Assembly (NCBI GenBank): GCA_002104895.1
Contig: MCFG01000079.1
Span: forward strand, 98,501-162,500
DNA from: Anaeromyces robustus
Lineage: Eukaryota; Neocallimastigomycota; Neocallimastigomycetes; Neocallimastigales; Neocallimastigaceae
DNA: 64,000 bases
Direction: 5' to 3'
The notes under the pieces were generated by a model. That model searched no databases. It was not told where the DNA came from and worked only from the letters and a program-made list of their open reading frames with translations. Made by a program: the position numbers and the translations under genes. Every line of letters begins with the position of its first letter. The stretch's first letter is position 1. Shown piece after piece: positions 48,815 to 63,934 of this stretch.

Positions 48815-49488
48815 ATATTATATAATTACAAATAATACTCTATAGTAAATGTATTGCAACATTATAAAATTGGATTTTTAAACCTTTACATATTTAATAT
48901 TATAAATATATAAAAATATATGCACTCATAAAACAATTTGTTCGTTACCCAGATTCTATAATTTATTTATTTTTTATGTGTATATAAATAAATAAAAGTG
49001 TATTTTGGTACTAAGTCAATATATATTTTACTTGAAAATGTTCATATATATTATAATTATATGAATTTTTATTATTTTATATGTGATTTTCAAAAAAAAA
49101 AAACTTTTTTTTTTATTATTTCTTTACTGTTAAATAATAATTATTAAATAATAATTATTAATTATTAATTATTAATTATTAATTATTATTTGATTTTTAT
49201 CAAAACAACACAACATCTGTTTTTTAAAAGAAAAAAAAAATTAGATGATTTGATATTTAAACCAATAATATTCAAAAAAAAATTTTTTTTTTATTTTGCT
49301 CATTATTATATATTATTACTACATTTTAATAAATGAATAATTGATTTTTTTACATTTGATTTAATTAAATTCAATTCATTTTTGGAAGTTACACAAATTT
49401 TATTAAAAATATTTTTTAAAAAAACATTTCAAATTAAGAAATCCAAACTTTAAATAAATTAAATTTTAATAATTTTATTTTATTTCAA

Positions 49489-49525
<37 letters not shown>

Positions 49526-50379
49526 CAAAGTAGTCATTTGTTTTTTTTTTTCTTTCATCTTTGAAATATCTTTGAAATAACATGTACAAACAAAAAAAAA
49601 AAGGAAAAAAAAAACAATAAATAATTAAAATAATAATGAGAATAATAAATTTGTGAACATTTTTATATTTTAAAATGATTTTATTTATATTCTTTTATAT
49701 AGAAATAATAATTATAACAAAAAAAATAAAATGATTTTTTTAATAATAAATCATAATAATAAATATTTAGATTTTTTTAATAATTATATCATCTTCTTTT
49801 TCTTTATATTTCACTATATAAAAGTTGTTTATACTATTTAAATTAAATCTTTTATTTTTAATTAATTAATTAATTAATTATTTATTTATTTAAATAATAC
49901 TCTTTATTATTATTATATAATATTTTTTTTAACTTGATTCTTTTATTTAATTTATAAGTTTATCATTTACTTTTATTCTATTAAAAATAAATCTTTTTAT
50001 CATACTTTTTAGATTAAAATAAACGATGGATGAACTAATGATAAATTGGTTATTTATTAATTTATATATATATTTATCTATTTATTTATGACAATCATTA
50101 TATTTACGAGTCTTTAATAATTATTATCTTCTTAGTAAAAATTTGAATTTTTTTTTTTTTCCTTTCTATTTCATTTATTTAATTTTTAATTAAATTTTCC
50201 ACATTTAGTATGATGGAGGATAACCAGTTTTTATTGGTATCTTTATATAGAGTTTATTTAAATCAAATGTATCATATGATCAATGACTCTTAAAAGCCAA
50301 ACAATATTAAAAAGCTAAAGAAAACTAATAAAATTTAATATAAACAAACAAACATACAAACAAACAAATAAATAATACA

Positions 50380-50383
50380 AAAA

Positions 50384-50423
<40 letters not shown>

Positions 50424-50496
50424 AAATAAATAAATAAATAATAAAAATAAATGAATAAATAAATAAATAAATAAATAAATAATAAATAATAAATAA

Positions 50497-50546
<50 letters not shown>

Positions 50547-50552
50547 AAATAA

Positions 50553-50625
<73 letters not shown>

Positions 50626-50626
50626 A
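50380..50626. repeat. (AAAT)n microsatellite with AATAAT and AAAAAT interruptions
   Basis: A long tetranucleotide array in several blocks. Like the TTTA satellite at 8806-9722, its interruptions recur in order, which suggests block duplication. Confidence 0.93.
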
Positions 50627-51219
50627 AACCAATAAAGTTACATATTGTGGCAGTAATAATTGATAGTTATATTTAATATTTAAGCAGTGTTTTTATTTTA
50701 AGAAAATATACCACTTTTTTTAATTATTAATAGTTAGTAATTAATCAAAGAAAAAAAAATAAAAAATAGTTATTATAAATTTAGTAATAATGCTTATATA
50801 ATAAATAAATATAACATACGAGTATTTTTATATTAACAAAATATATTAATTATTATTATAAATAAAAAATAAAATATAATTTATTAACAAAAATAATAAT
50901 AATAAGAAAAATCAAATAAAAAAAGGGAAAAAGGGAAAAAAATATATATATTAATAAATGATTATTATAAAAAAAATTTCATGACCTATTTTAATGTTTA
51001 TAAATAAATTGAAAATCATTTAATAAAATTTATTGGTAAGATTGATGATCCATTAAATATTTTGATAATGAATCATATTAAAAAAAAATTAAAAAAATAA
51101 TTTATTAATTAATAATTAATCTTTTATTATTATAATTATTATTTTGATTTTTATTTAATAAAAATAAATAATATATTCATAGGTAATGTTAAAATTGTTG
51201 AAAAAAAGTTTGATAGATC

Positions 51220-51221
<2 letters not shown>

Positions 51222-51295
<74 letters not shown>

Positions 51296-51296
51296 T
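51222..51296. repeat. (ATA)n triplet array
   Basis: About 25 uninterrupted triplets. A separate (AAAT)n array follows at 51484-51553. Confidence 0.95.
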
Positions 51297-51483
51297 ATTT
51301 ACATATAACATAAAAAAACACTTTTTAATTATGTTAAGTATTGAATTTTAAATTGTTATTATAGTATTTATATTAATTATTATATTAATACTTTTGAATT
51401 GTATTAAATAAATAATATTATATTCATATTTATTTATTTATTTTTTTTTACATATTTTTATTACATTTAATAAGTGTTAATAA

Positions 51484-51530
<47 letters not shown>

Positions 51531-54500
51531 ACAAATAAATAAATAAATAAATGTTATGCTAAATATGAATTTTATATTTGTACAAATATAAAGAAAATAT
51601 ATATAATTACATATTGAAATAAATAAAACTATTATTATTATAATAAAAATTAATTATTACTTATTAAAATATGATTATTATTTTTTCTAAATAATTAAAA
51701 TAAATATAATATAATATAATATAATATATATTTATCCCATCCACTTTTGGTTTAAAATTTTGACAGAGTTTTATATATTAAATAAAAAAAAAAAAAAAGG
51801 AAAAAAAAATAATTATTTTATATATTGATTATATATGTAATGAATATTTATTAATATAATATTATATATATGTATAATATATTAGTAGATATATTAATTC
51901 TTATACATGTACATTAATGATTTAAAAAAAAAAATATAATTTTATATTGAATATTTGAATATATTTATGATAACTGTTCATTAATAATATAAATTATATT
52001 TAATATTATATTTTTTTATATTAAAATATTCCAATACAAAAAAAAAAAGTACAAATAAAAGTACAAAATTTTTTAAATATAAAAAAATTTTTTTAATATT
52101 ATAATTAATAAATTTTTTATTTAATGTTTAATTTTAATTCATAATTAAATACTTATTAAATTTTAAAAAATTAATTTAATTTATATTAAATTAAATTATT
52201 AAATATATTTAAAAAAAATTTTATTTATATTTTGTCTTTAGCTTTTTACATTACAAATAAAATATATTATAATGTATTTTAATATATAGTAATATTAATT
52301 TTTCTTTTAAAATGTTACGTTACACATTAAAATGATTTATTTTTTTCAATTAAAAAAAAATCTAAATAAATAAATAAATAATTAAAGAGTCATAATTAAA
52401 TATAATATATCAAACTATTACAACATTATTAAGCTCAAAAAGGTCAACTTTTTGTTTTTGTTTTTTTTATTACTATATGACATTAAATTTTTGAAAAAAG
52501 TAGAAATTTATAAAATTCAATAAATAGATATAGAAATATATAATATATATTGAATAGAGTGTTAATGTTATATGAAAAGTAAATCATAAATGAACCAAGA
52601 TATAACTATACCCATAATGGATTATATAATTATAAATTAAGCTTTACTTTTTAATTAAAAAGTTTTATATAGTAAAATTAATAACAAAACTAAACTAAAT
52701 TATACTAAACTAAACTAAACTAAACTAAACTAAATAATATAATATAGTATTATTTAATATAATATTATCTATATAATAATCAAGTAAAAATTATTTTATA
52801 TTTTATTATTTAATATCATGTATTTTTTGTGGTTAAAATAAATAAAAAAACAACTAAATGAAAAAAAAAAATAAAAGGTCTTTTTTTTTATTTCCTCTGT
52901 TTAAATAAATAGTAGATAATATTTTGTGGTTAAGAAGTAATAAAAATATTACAAAAAAGCGAAGTATAATAATTAATTACTGAATAAATAATAAAATTGG
53001 TCCATTTTTATTTTTATATAATTGTATATTCAAATATTGATACCACTACTATAACTAGTTTTTTTCCTGTTTATATGGGTTGTTAGTTTTTAAATGAAGA
53101 TATCATAAAAAGTCTCCCATTGAAAAGCATTTATTAGAATTATAGTTTTTAGGAATATATTATTGAAGATATTCATTGGTATAACTTTTCCTACTATAAA
53201 CTACTATTAAAAAAAAAATGTGGATCGTCAACGCCTTAAATTCATTAAAAAAAATTACATAATATATGTGACTAAATCACATGTAATTATTATATAATTA
53301 ATGGTTTTTATTATTTATTATATTATAAAATTCTTTTTTACTATTTTAATTAATATTATTTTTTTTTGAAATACATTTAAACAGAATATAAAAAAAAGTT
53401 TTCTTTTATCTTTTTTTTTCTTTTTTAATCTTTTCTTTTAATTTAATTAACAGAAAAATAAAATAAAATAAAATAAAATAAAATAAAATAAAATAATAAT
53501 AAATACCAATTTTAAAAGATTTTATATAAATATTTTTTTATATCTTCTAAAATGTATTGTTTTAGAATGTATTATTATATAATATGATATAATATTTAAT
53601 ATATATAAATGTATTGTATTATATATTAATCAATTGTTATATATTACTATATATGGAATATATTATTGGAATTAACTATACTATTTAATTATTAATAATA
53701 AACACAATATTGAGTAATATAATTTAATATATAAACAATATAAATTATAATAATATGTAAAATAACTAGAAATTATATAAAAATTATTAAAAAACAAAAC
53801 AAAACAAAAAAAAATTTTTTTATTAATATTTAATTTTTAATAATAATATATTATTGTAATATATAAAAATATAATCTAAAATATATAAAACAGTAAGTAA
53901 AAAATAAATACATGTTATATATATATAATGTATTTATACATATATTAATTTATTATTTTTTAAATTAATAAATTTTATTACATGTAAAATATAAAATTAT
54001 TTATTAATTTTAATAAATAAAGTTCTATAGATAAATTAATAAAAATAAATTGGATATATTCAATAATATATTGATAGAGTCAATTTTCCATATATAAAGA
54101 TAATTAATTATATGGTAACATATATGTAAACATTTTTATATCATAAATAAATAAATAAATGTAAATAAATATATAAATAAATAAATTTATTAAATAAGAT
54201 TTATTAAATATTTTTGTAGTATTTTTTATTTTTATATTTTATTAAATAATATACATAATGAAATATTACGTATAATTTAAATAAATTATATATTATGAAA
54301 ATTCTTTAAAAAAAAAAAACATATATATAAATAAAAAAGTTTCATTCTTTTTTAGATTTTTAAAATTTTTTTATATATCTTTTTTATATCATTTATTTTC
54401 ATTTATTATTGTTATTATAGAAGAGTTTTTTTATAATAAAAAGGAAAACAGATTATAATAATAATAATAATAATATAATAATAATAATAATTATAATAAA

Positions 54501-54905
54501 ATATATAAAAAATATTAAAGTGTATTTTGTATCTTTTTATTAAAAAAAAAAAGATAAAAGAAAAAAATCAAACAAAATAATCAATAAAAATAAATATGAC
54601 AATAATAATGTTATATAAAATAAATAAAATATAATATTTTATTTTATAATCAAACAATTTGTTTAAATTATAATATTTAATTTAATCAAATTTTTATAAT
54701 AAAAATAAACAAAGAATTCAAAAAAAAAAAAAAAGAGTGAAAATTATTATTTTCTAAAAGTAATATTAAAAAATAATAAACACTTGATAATAAAATTGGA
54801 ATATTAAAAAAAAAAAAAAAAAAAAGAAAAAAACATTTAAAGATTGATGAAAAAGAAAAATAATATAACTAAATATTAAAGTATAATTTAATAAGAAAAA
54901 ACAAT

Positions 54906-54941
54906 AAAAAATTGTTATTTAGTTTACAATAACAATTTTTT
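54906..54941. repeat. 14-bp hairpin
   Basis: Arms 54906-54919 (AAAAAATTGTTATT) and 54928-54941 are exact reverse complements with an 8-nt loop. It lies in the gene-free region about 1.2 kb upstream of the Zds-like gene. Confidence 0.85.
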
Positions 54942-55602
54942 TCAAATAATATTTAATAACTTTTCAAGGAATATTTATTTTATTTTACAAGATTTTATAT
55001 ATATAACTATCAACAATTTATTTTCTTGATTCTATATATAGAATAAAAAAGAACTTCAACCTATTTTTTATTACCTTTTTTTTTTTATTAAAAAAATAAT
55101 ATACTTATTAATTTTTATCATATTTTCTTGTAATATAATCTAAATTATATTCTTTATTCTTTTTTTTTATTATTCATTTTACATTTCATGTATATATAAA
55201 ATTGCTAACACAAATAAATAATAAAATTACTTTTTTATTTATTTATATTATTTTTAGATATTTAATAGATAAATAAAATATTTAGTTAAAATAAGAAATA
55301 AAATAAAATAAAATATATATATTAAAAAGAAAGAAAAAAATAAAAATAAAATACAAAAAAAAAAGAGATTTTATTTTATTTTCAATAATAAATTATTAAT
55401 TGATAATAGAAAATTTAATCAAAAGCCAAAACAATTCCTAATTTAATAAAGAAAAATAGTTGCATATATAAACAAAGACTTTTATTTTATAAAATAAAGA
55501 GCATAACAATACTATTTTGATAAAAATAATAAAACAAGAAAAATCAAATTAAAAATAAAAAAAAAAGAAATATAATAATATTTATAGTATATGGTAAAAT
55601 AG

Positions 55603-55806
55603 AGTTCATATTTTAATATATAGTATTTTTATTATTTAAATAATATAATAACTTAAAATAATAATATATATATTTATATTTTAATTAAATAAGAAAACAA
55701 AAAACTTTAATAATAGTAAAGCTGCTGGCATTTGCTTTAATTATTAAATTTATTTGTTTAATATCTATCTATATATATTTATTAAATATTAAACAAAAAA
55801 GAAATC

Positions 55807-55860
<54 letters not shown>

Positions 55861-56102
55861 ACTTTTGAATTATTAAATTATTAAATATAATATTCCTTTT
55901 TTCATAATATTATATTTAATAAGTTTTTTTAAATTTTAAAATATATCAAAATTTTTATATTTTCATTCAAACGAAAAATAACATATTCAAATTAAATTTA
56001 TATAATTAAATCAATAATTAAAATTGAATAAACTACACACATTTAAAAAAAATAATTAATAAAGAAAATTAATATCAATTACGTAATCTATTTTAAATAA
56101 AA
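55603..56102 (+). promoter_or_regulatory. ATG-free stretch before the Zds-like gene: probable long 5' leader
   Basis: No ATG occurs on the + strand from 55603 to the start codon, whereas about six occur on the opposite strand (CAT on +) over the same 500 bp. This strand bias is what a translated-scanning leader would show. Confidence 0.4.
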
Positions 56103-59100
56103 ATGGGTTTTAAATTGAAATCACATTCAAAATCTGGTAAATATTTTAAATACATTTTTATTATAATAAAGCATAGTGTTATAAAAAATAAATTTATAAT
56201 ATTATATTATATTATATTATATTATATTATATTATATTACAAATTTTTTTTTATATATAAATGTGTAAACTATATATAAAATAATGATATAAAGAAAAAA
56301 AAAAACATATAATTTGTATAATTTATTTATATTAATATTATTTTATATAAATATTATTTAATAATATAGAAAAGAGTAACACAAATAAGAATAAACATAC
56401 ATCTAGTAGTAATTCAAAATCAAAAAGTCTTGATTTATATATAGCAGGAAATAATGAAGGAAGTAATGAAGTAACCAATGAAGGAAATAATGGAGGAAAT
56501 AATGAAGGAAATAATGTTGAAAGTTCTAGTCCAACGACAAGACCAAGAAAAGATAGTGGTATAATTCGTAGAATGGCATTATATGTAAGTTCTACTATGC
56601 CATTAAAAAGTCAACCTCCTGCTACAACGAGTACTTCATCTTTTGATAATGCAAATGGTAATATTAATGTAGGAATATCACCAAATAATACTGTTAGTGG
56701 TGTTTATAATTATGATAATCGTTGGATGGATTCAAATCAACAAGTGAAAACCAAATTTATGAGTTTAGATCGTCATATGAATTTATCTAATTATAATCAA
56801 AATGTTTCACCAACCTCACCAATTTCATTTCAAAATCAATCTCCTCCTTTATCATCATCTACCGTATCCTATTCTAATGGTTCATTAAATAGAAATAGTA
56901 TTTCGACTTCACCAATTCAAAATAATAATTCCTTTACATTACCTGCCTCTGTACCTATTAATATTTCACAAACTAATCCTAATGTGACTAATTCTACTAT
57001 TTGTGTTTCACCAAATAATTTATCTTCCTCTCCATCTTATCTTTTGATTAATCAAAATCCTAATAATAACTCATTAGAATCTTCACCCATTCTATCACCT
57101 CAACAAAATTATAATCCTAATAATAATATTATTACTAATCCAGGCATTAATACGCCAAATCAAAGAGGTTCATCAATACAAATTGCAAATGGAAATCTTT
57201 ATATTCAAAATGGTTATCCTACATCACCTAATAATCCATTACCAATGTATGGATCCCCTCCTATTTCACCATCATCACCTCAATCCCCAGGAATAGTTTA
57301 TTCCATTCCTCGAAACTATACCACAGGAAATATTTCACCACAATCACCAACAAATTCTTCAGTGCAATTAGTAAATCAGGGTCATAATAATCGTTATTCA
57401 TTACCTATTATTCCCAGTTCTTACTCAATTATTAATTCTGGTTTTATTACTCAGTCAAATTCCAACAATGATGGCCAAATTCAACCTCAAAGTCCACAGG
57501 GTCAAAATCAAGCCATACATTCTAATAGTATGAATAGTCCAACCCAAAATTCTAGTCGTCATAATACTGTTAGTATTAGTGATGGTGGTTCTATTCATAA
57601 TAATGGTAGTTTTTATGGTCTTAGTATCAATGGACAGGAATATCGTCGTAGTAGTGTTACATCACCTTTAATGGATTCAAATTCTCAGCCAAAAAGAAGA
57701 AATAAATCCAATTCTTTCTCAGTTACCATTCCCGAACGAAAGGATAGTAATTGTTTTACAAATAGTTCAAGTAGTCATTCTGGTTCTTTCATATTTAATG
57801 ACTCTCCAAGAAATATGGCTAGTAACAGTCCTATTCATAAGAATAATTCTCATCAATCTGATAGTAGTAAACAATACAGTAGGGATAATTCACAAAATAA
57901 TACAAATATTAAAAATAACAATAGTATTCTTTCTGATGAAATAACAACAAGTAAAAGTAATAATTTATCTAATTCTTTAAACAATTCCTCCGAGCCTATT
58001 GATATACCTAATAAAAAACATGACTCGTCCTCCGAATCTCTTAATTCATCCTTTTCTTCTTATCGTGATAGCAGTTATGTTATAACTAGTACTCAAGCTG
58101 GACTAACTGAATCTACACATGCAGATGCAGATCAACGTCCACATCCTCCACCTCATGGTCATAGACATAGTTTTATGGATGTTAATGGTAACAAAGACCT
58201 TAATAATGATCATGATCTTATTTTTGATTTAGAACATAATACTTCCATCCCACGTGCTGATGAGATTAATGAAAATTTACCCATCCTTTGTAATCATGAT
58301 AAAAATAATCAAAATAATAATAACGATTCTGGTGTAGAGCATGCATTATTTGATAAAGAATTATTAAATAAAGAACCATTGAATGATATAACAGCTTTTT
58401 CCAATCTTTTAGATTCTTATACTAAAATTCTTAATTCATTTGAACCTAGAACAAAGGAAAAGGGTTCAAATGATACTCAAGAGTCATCAAAAGCTAATAC
58501 TTCCAAGTTTGAACTATCTCCAAGTAAAATTAAAAGAAATCCAAGTACTTTATTGGGACTTGATATAGAAACAGAAAAGGAAATTTTGAGAAAGAGAAGT
58601 ACATTAAAAGCAAAAGATCGTGCTGTTACTGATGAAATACTTCGTAAGATAAGTATATCTCATGTTAAAAGTATTCAAAAACAAAAATCAATTGATCATA
58701 AACGTACCATTTCTGGAAAAGGTAATGAAAAACTTCGTACTGTTGATATTATTCGGGAGGATACTTTGAATCGTAATGATTCTAGTCTTTCTAATAAAAG
58801 TCAAAAGAATATATTGGATGAAAAAACAATATGTATTGAAGAAAATAATACTAATGCTAATGTTGAGCATAAAATGGAAGGTTCATTAGATTCTCCTGTT
58901 ATTGTTGCATCTATTCATTTGTTCCCTCATAAGGCAAAACATAGAAAAGAAGATCAACAAGAAAACCAACAAGAAAACCAACAAAATCAAGAACAAGAAT
59001 CAAAACAAGAACAAGATAGGCCAGAACTTTTATATCATTCTATGGAAAATATACCTTTATCATTAGATACAAAAGATGATATAGATATTGGTCAAGATCT

Positions 59101-62100
59101 TTATAATACTTTATATGAATGTCTTAAACGTTATGAATCTGATGATGAAAATAATAATGAAGATGATAATATTATTGATGAAAATAAAAATAATAAAGAT
59201 GATAGTTTTATTAATGAAAATAATGATAATAAAGAAAGTAAAAATATATCATTGGATACTGAAATCTCTCTTTTAGACCGTAATAATTCTTTTATAGAAT
59301 TTGATAAAGAATTAACCGATAACTTTTTAAGTGGTTTATTATTTTCAAAAAGTGCTAAGAATACACCATCTCTTGAAAATATTAAAAGCTTTTTACAAGG
59401 ACAATCTTTATCCTATCCAATGGGAGAAGAAAAAGATAAGAATGTAGAAGATAAGAAAAAAGGAAAAGGTAAAGAAAAAGAAAAGGAAAAGGAAAAGGAA
59501 ATGGATACTCTTAGTATTATAGAAAAGAAAGAAGAAAATTCACGTCCAGAAACTGATGAAGAAAAAGTAGCTAGTGTTATGGAAGTTATTTATCAACCTA
59601 CAGTAACTCCTATTGATAATTATTCCAATGCTATTGAGGATGAAATTGGTACCTCATCAAAGGCTATTATTCTTAAAAATGAAAGTAAAAAGATAAATAC
59701 CAATCATGTTGAAAATTTAGCTTTACCACATTCCTCTGAAAATACTGAAAAACCTAGTCAAAATGAAAAAGAGGCTCCTCCTATGCCATCAGTAATAGAT
59801 CATCATCCATCATTACCTATTGATCGTTCTAAATCCAAAGATAAAAATTTGGCAGGACAAGCCTTAGAAGGAACTGACCATGAAAATATATCAAGTAAAA
59901 ATAAGGATATTACTATGGAACGTTCAGTGGATTCCCATGTAAATAATAATTTATCTTCCATTCCAACTGAGCCTACTATCTTAGCTACTACTGAAATAAC
60001 TAAGCCTTCTACATCTACTGAAGCTATAATAGAGTCAGAAAGGATTAGTCAAGTAATTACTCCAAAAGAAGTTTTACCATTACAACAAAATTCTTCCAAT
60101 GATTCTGAATCAAAAACAAAAGAAATGAATGATGATAAAAATGAATTATCACCAATCTCATCAAATACAAATAATAATAAAGATGAAATTCCACAAAAGA
60201 GTAATGAAGATACAAAAGAAGATAAAAGTAAAGAGGAAGTTTCTTCAATAACTAGTAATAATGATATTAAGAAATCAGATGATAAAGAAAATATTTCATC
60301 TGAGGATAATAAAAAATCAAAGGATAATGAAGATTCAAAAATGAAATCTGAAAAAGATTCAAAAGAAACCACGGAAGGTATTAATAGTATTGATTCTATG
60401 AAAAAGATTGAAGTTATATTAAAAAAGAACAGTGACCATGGTAATGGTATTATTCTTCCTCAATCTATTTCTAAAATTAATAAAGAGAATAAGCATGAAA
60501 AACCATTCATTCCAAATAAATCTGAAGTTAAACAATTAATTGATCGTGGTCTTTCTAATTCTTCTAAAAAATCTAATATTGATAATTCTCAATTCTTCTG
60601 GTCATCGGATGTTCAAAATAATACTGAAGTTCATCCATCCGAAATCTTTAATCGTGCTAATAGTGTTCCAGAAAAATTAATTGGTACTATTCCACAAAGG
60701 AAAAAATCTTTTGCTGAAAGTGCCTATGTCATTACACGTGATAATATAAGTAATAGTATTAATGGTAAACCTGTTATTGATCCAAAGAATTATATTCGTT
60801 ATAGAAGAAGTCGTGTTATTTGGGAACATTATAATAATTCTTATTTACAGCATCGTATGATGTCTTGGTCCTATAGTGCCATTGTACGTTCTAAAACTAT
60901 TGGTTCATGTCATATAAAACCTCAAGGATCAATGAATTTAAATTCAAAGAAAGAAGATGTTCCTATACGTTCTCATACCACTGAAATAAAATCAAAACAA
61001 ATTAAGAAGGGACCTGTTACAAATTATTATGAATTCCTTACTCCAACCATTGAATCCTTAAAGGAAGATAATGAAATGCTTACTAAAGTAGTTAATGATA
61101 TGATAAAGAAAAAGGATTCTGAAACACAAGAAGAAACTAAAACTGAAATTAAAATTGAAGATGAAACTGGAATTGAAGATGAAACTAGAATTGGAAATGA
61201 AACTAAAATTGATATTAAACCAGAAATAAAAATAGAAATAGAAGAAGAAAAAGAAAAAGAAAAAGAAAAAGAAAAAGAAGAAATAAAAAATCAAGAAATA
61301 CTTAATAAACAAAATGATCAAGAATCATTCATAAATAATGAAAGTATTAATAAAAAAGTTCAAATTAATGAAGAACAAAATCAATTATTATCACCTTATA
61401 TAAGAAATATATCTTCCGAGGAAATAGCTGTAGATTATCAACCTCGTGATTCATCCCTTTCTTATTCTAAAACTATTTATGAATATACCAATGATGAAGA
61501 TTTAGATAAAATTGTAGAAGAAAATAGCAGAGCTAAACGTTCAGGTTGGGCTATTTGGTGGTCAAATTATGCTAGTCAAGAAGATACGGAACGTATAAAT
61601 AAACAAAAACAAATTAATGAAACTAATAATAAAAATCTTTTGAAAAAGATAAAACATTTAGGTAATAAAAGTAGAAGAAAGCATAAGAAAAAGAAGCAAG
61701 ATGCTGCTAAAAAAGAAGTAAAATCAATAAAAATACCAACAACAGCAGCTAGTGCTCTTTCTGATGAACTTTTAAAACAACAAGGTTTAAGTAAGGAATT
61801 AGTTCTTAAAGAAAGTGAAAAGAAAAGAAAAGAAGGAGAAACCATTTCACTTCCTATACCAAAACGTCACTCTTCCATAAAATCAAATAAAGAAAAAGAA
61901 AAGGAAAAGGAAAAAGAAAAAGAAAAGGAAATAAAAAGTAATCATGAATCTAAAAAGAAAAAGAAAAAAAGTAAAGATAAGGAAAAGGAAAAGGTAAAGG
62001 AAAAAGTAAAAGGAAAAGAAAATGATAAAATAAAAAGTAGAGATATTGAAAATAAAGAAAAAGATGAAATTCCATATACTCAAACATTAAAACCATCACC

Positions 62101-63934
62101 TATTTTAAGTAATAAACCTTTAAAATCAGAAAAGAAAAAAGAAAATAAAAAATTAAAGAGTAAATTAAGTCAAAATATGATAATTGAAGAAAAAGAAGAA
62201 AAGAAAAATAAAGATAATAATAATAATAATAATAATGTAGAACCACCATCTCCTACACTTTCTTCAGTATCTTCACTTTCTTCACTTTCTTCACTTTCTT
62301 CAATTTCATCATCATCTATTATTCTTGATACTAATCAAAATTCTATTATATTACCAGAACCATCTTCTCCTCTTCCAATACTAAATAATAATGTATATGT
62401 TCATAAAGAAATTTTTGAAGATCATAATTCCGACTTTTCAGATTTTGGTTCTTCTCCACAAAGTCCACTTTTCTCAAATGTATTAAAAGAACAACCTTCA
62501 AAGATTCAATATGATCCAGAAAATATACCTTCCCCTTCATCATCATCCTTTTCAATACCAGATTTACCAGATATGTCTGATTTACCAGATGATATGCCTG
62601 AAATAACTGACTTAATTGAGATCAATAATGTACAAGAGGAAGTTTTAATTCCAGTTAATTCTAATTTAGAACCTACTGATATATTTGAAGATGATAAAGA
62701 TTTATATTTAGTTACTACGAGTAAAGAACTTTCTAATATTATTTCAAATAATCCATCTCTTGTATATATTCCTCCCAATTCATCACTTCCAGGAAATTCT
62801 GTACAAAATGCTTATACACAATCTTCTAATTCTAATATAACGAAAAGTAATTATGAAATTGAAAATGAAAATTTAAATGCCTTTTCACGTCAACTTCAAA
62901 AACGTATGGATACTATTTATCAATTACAACTTGCTCTTCAACAACAATTAGAACATGTTAAACATCAACAAGATCGTTTACTTCAAAAACATCAATTAGG
63001 TAATGAGAATTTATTACAAGAAGAAATGGAAGCTATTAAACAAGAAAATATGAGATGTATACAACAACAAAAAATTATTAAACAAAAACAAATTGAATTA
63101 CAAGATCATCAACGTAAATTACAAATACAACAAGAATATTTACAACAAGAACAATATAAACAAGAACAAATTCATCGTAAGGAACAACAACTTCAACTTC
63201 AAAAATTACAATTATCTCAACTTCAACTTCAACTTAAACTTCAAGAACAAATTAAAGAACAACTTCAACGTCAACAACAACATTTCCAAAATCAAGATTC
63301 CTCTTATTATGATCCATTAGCTTCACCAAAACCATCATATACACAACCGGATGATCTTTATAATGATAATTCCTATGAACAAGATATTTCTGAAATATTT
63401 ATGGATAATCATTATCAAAAACAAAATCATTATTCATCGATTAATGATTATGATTATAAAAGATATGAAGATGATCAAGTTCTTCCTGATATGATTAAAG
63501 AAAATATTGATATTAATGAATTAATTGAAGCTAATTATGATAGTGATGATAGTTTTACTAATAATAGTGATTATTATTATAGTGATATTACTTCAAATAG
63601 TTCCTTTAATGATGTATCCGATTATACTTATGATAGTACAGCAAGTACAAGTGAAGCTTCTTATAATTATAATGATCGTTTACATATTTATAAACCAGAA
63701 GATGATCTTCCTTATGCTCGTTTCAATCCATTAGTTGAAAAAGCTTTATATCAATTATCATGGAATAAACTTTCTCATTCAAAACGTTCACTTCATCAAC
63801 AAGTTGTTATACGTAATTTAATGATTTATTACTTTACTCTTAATATGGAAAATAATAATTCAAGAAAAGTAAATATGCGTAGACATGTACCAAAACTTAA
63901 AGGTGTCGGTAGAAAAAAGTCAAGAACTAAATAG
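56103..63934 (+). CDS. Giant low-complexity protein with Zds1/Zds2-like C-terminal motifs
   Basis: A 34-bp first exon (56103-56136, MGFKLKSHSKS) and a 7.6-kb second exon (56370-63934) join in frame to 2532 residues. Without this splice the start would fall at 56573, losing 79 residues. Residues 1-700 are Ser/Asn/Pro-rich with many SP sites. The middle is acidic with KEKEKE and KKSKDK tracts. A Gln-rich coiled coil runs about 2181-2318 (LQLALQQQLEHVKHQQDRLL). Two conserved-looking islands remain: SGWAIWWSNYASQED near 1736 and, at the end, ARFNPLVEKALYQLSWNKLS followed by KRSLHQQVVIRNLMIYYFTL (about 2460-2500). They resemble the W-rich and terminal halves of the fungal Zds C-terminal domain, which binds PP2A-Cdc55 and controls polarity and mitotic entry and exit. 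The match is from memory and partial. The tail is basic (RRHVPKLKGVGRKKSRTK). Confidence 0.8.

Noticed and set aside
49861-49880. Short palindromes made only of AATT/TTAA
   Set aside because: They are expected often by chance in DNA this AT-rich; only inverted repeats that are long or contain G/C pairs were reported.
56573-63934. Start of the Zds-like protein at 56573
   Set aside because: In-frame sequence continues upstream to an acceptor at 56369, and a 34-bp exon with ATG at 56103 joins in phase, so the earlier start is preferred.
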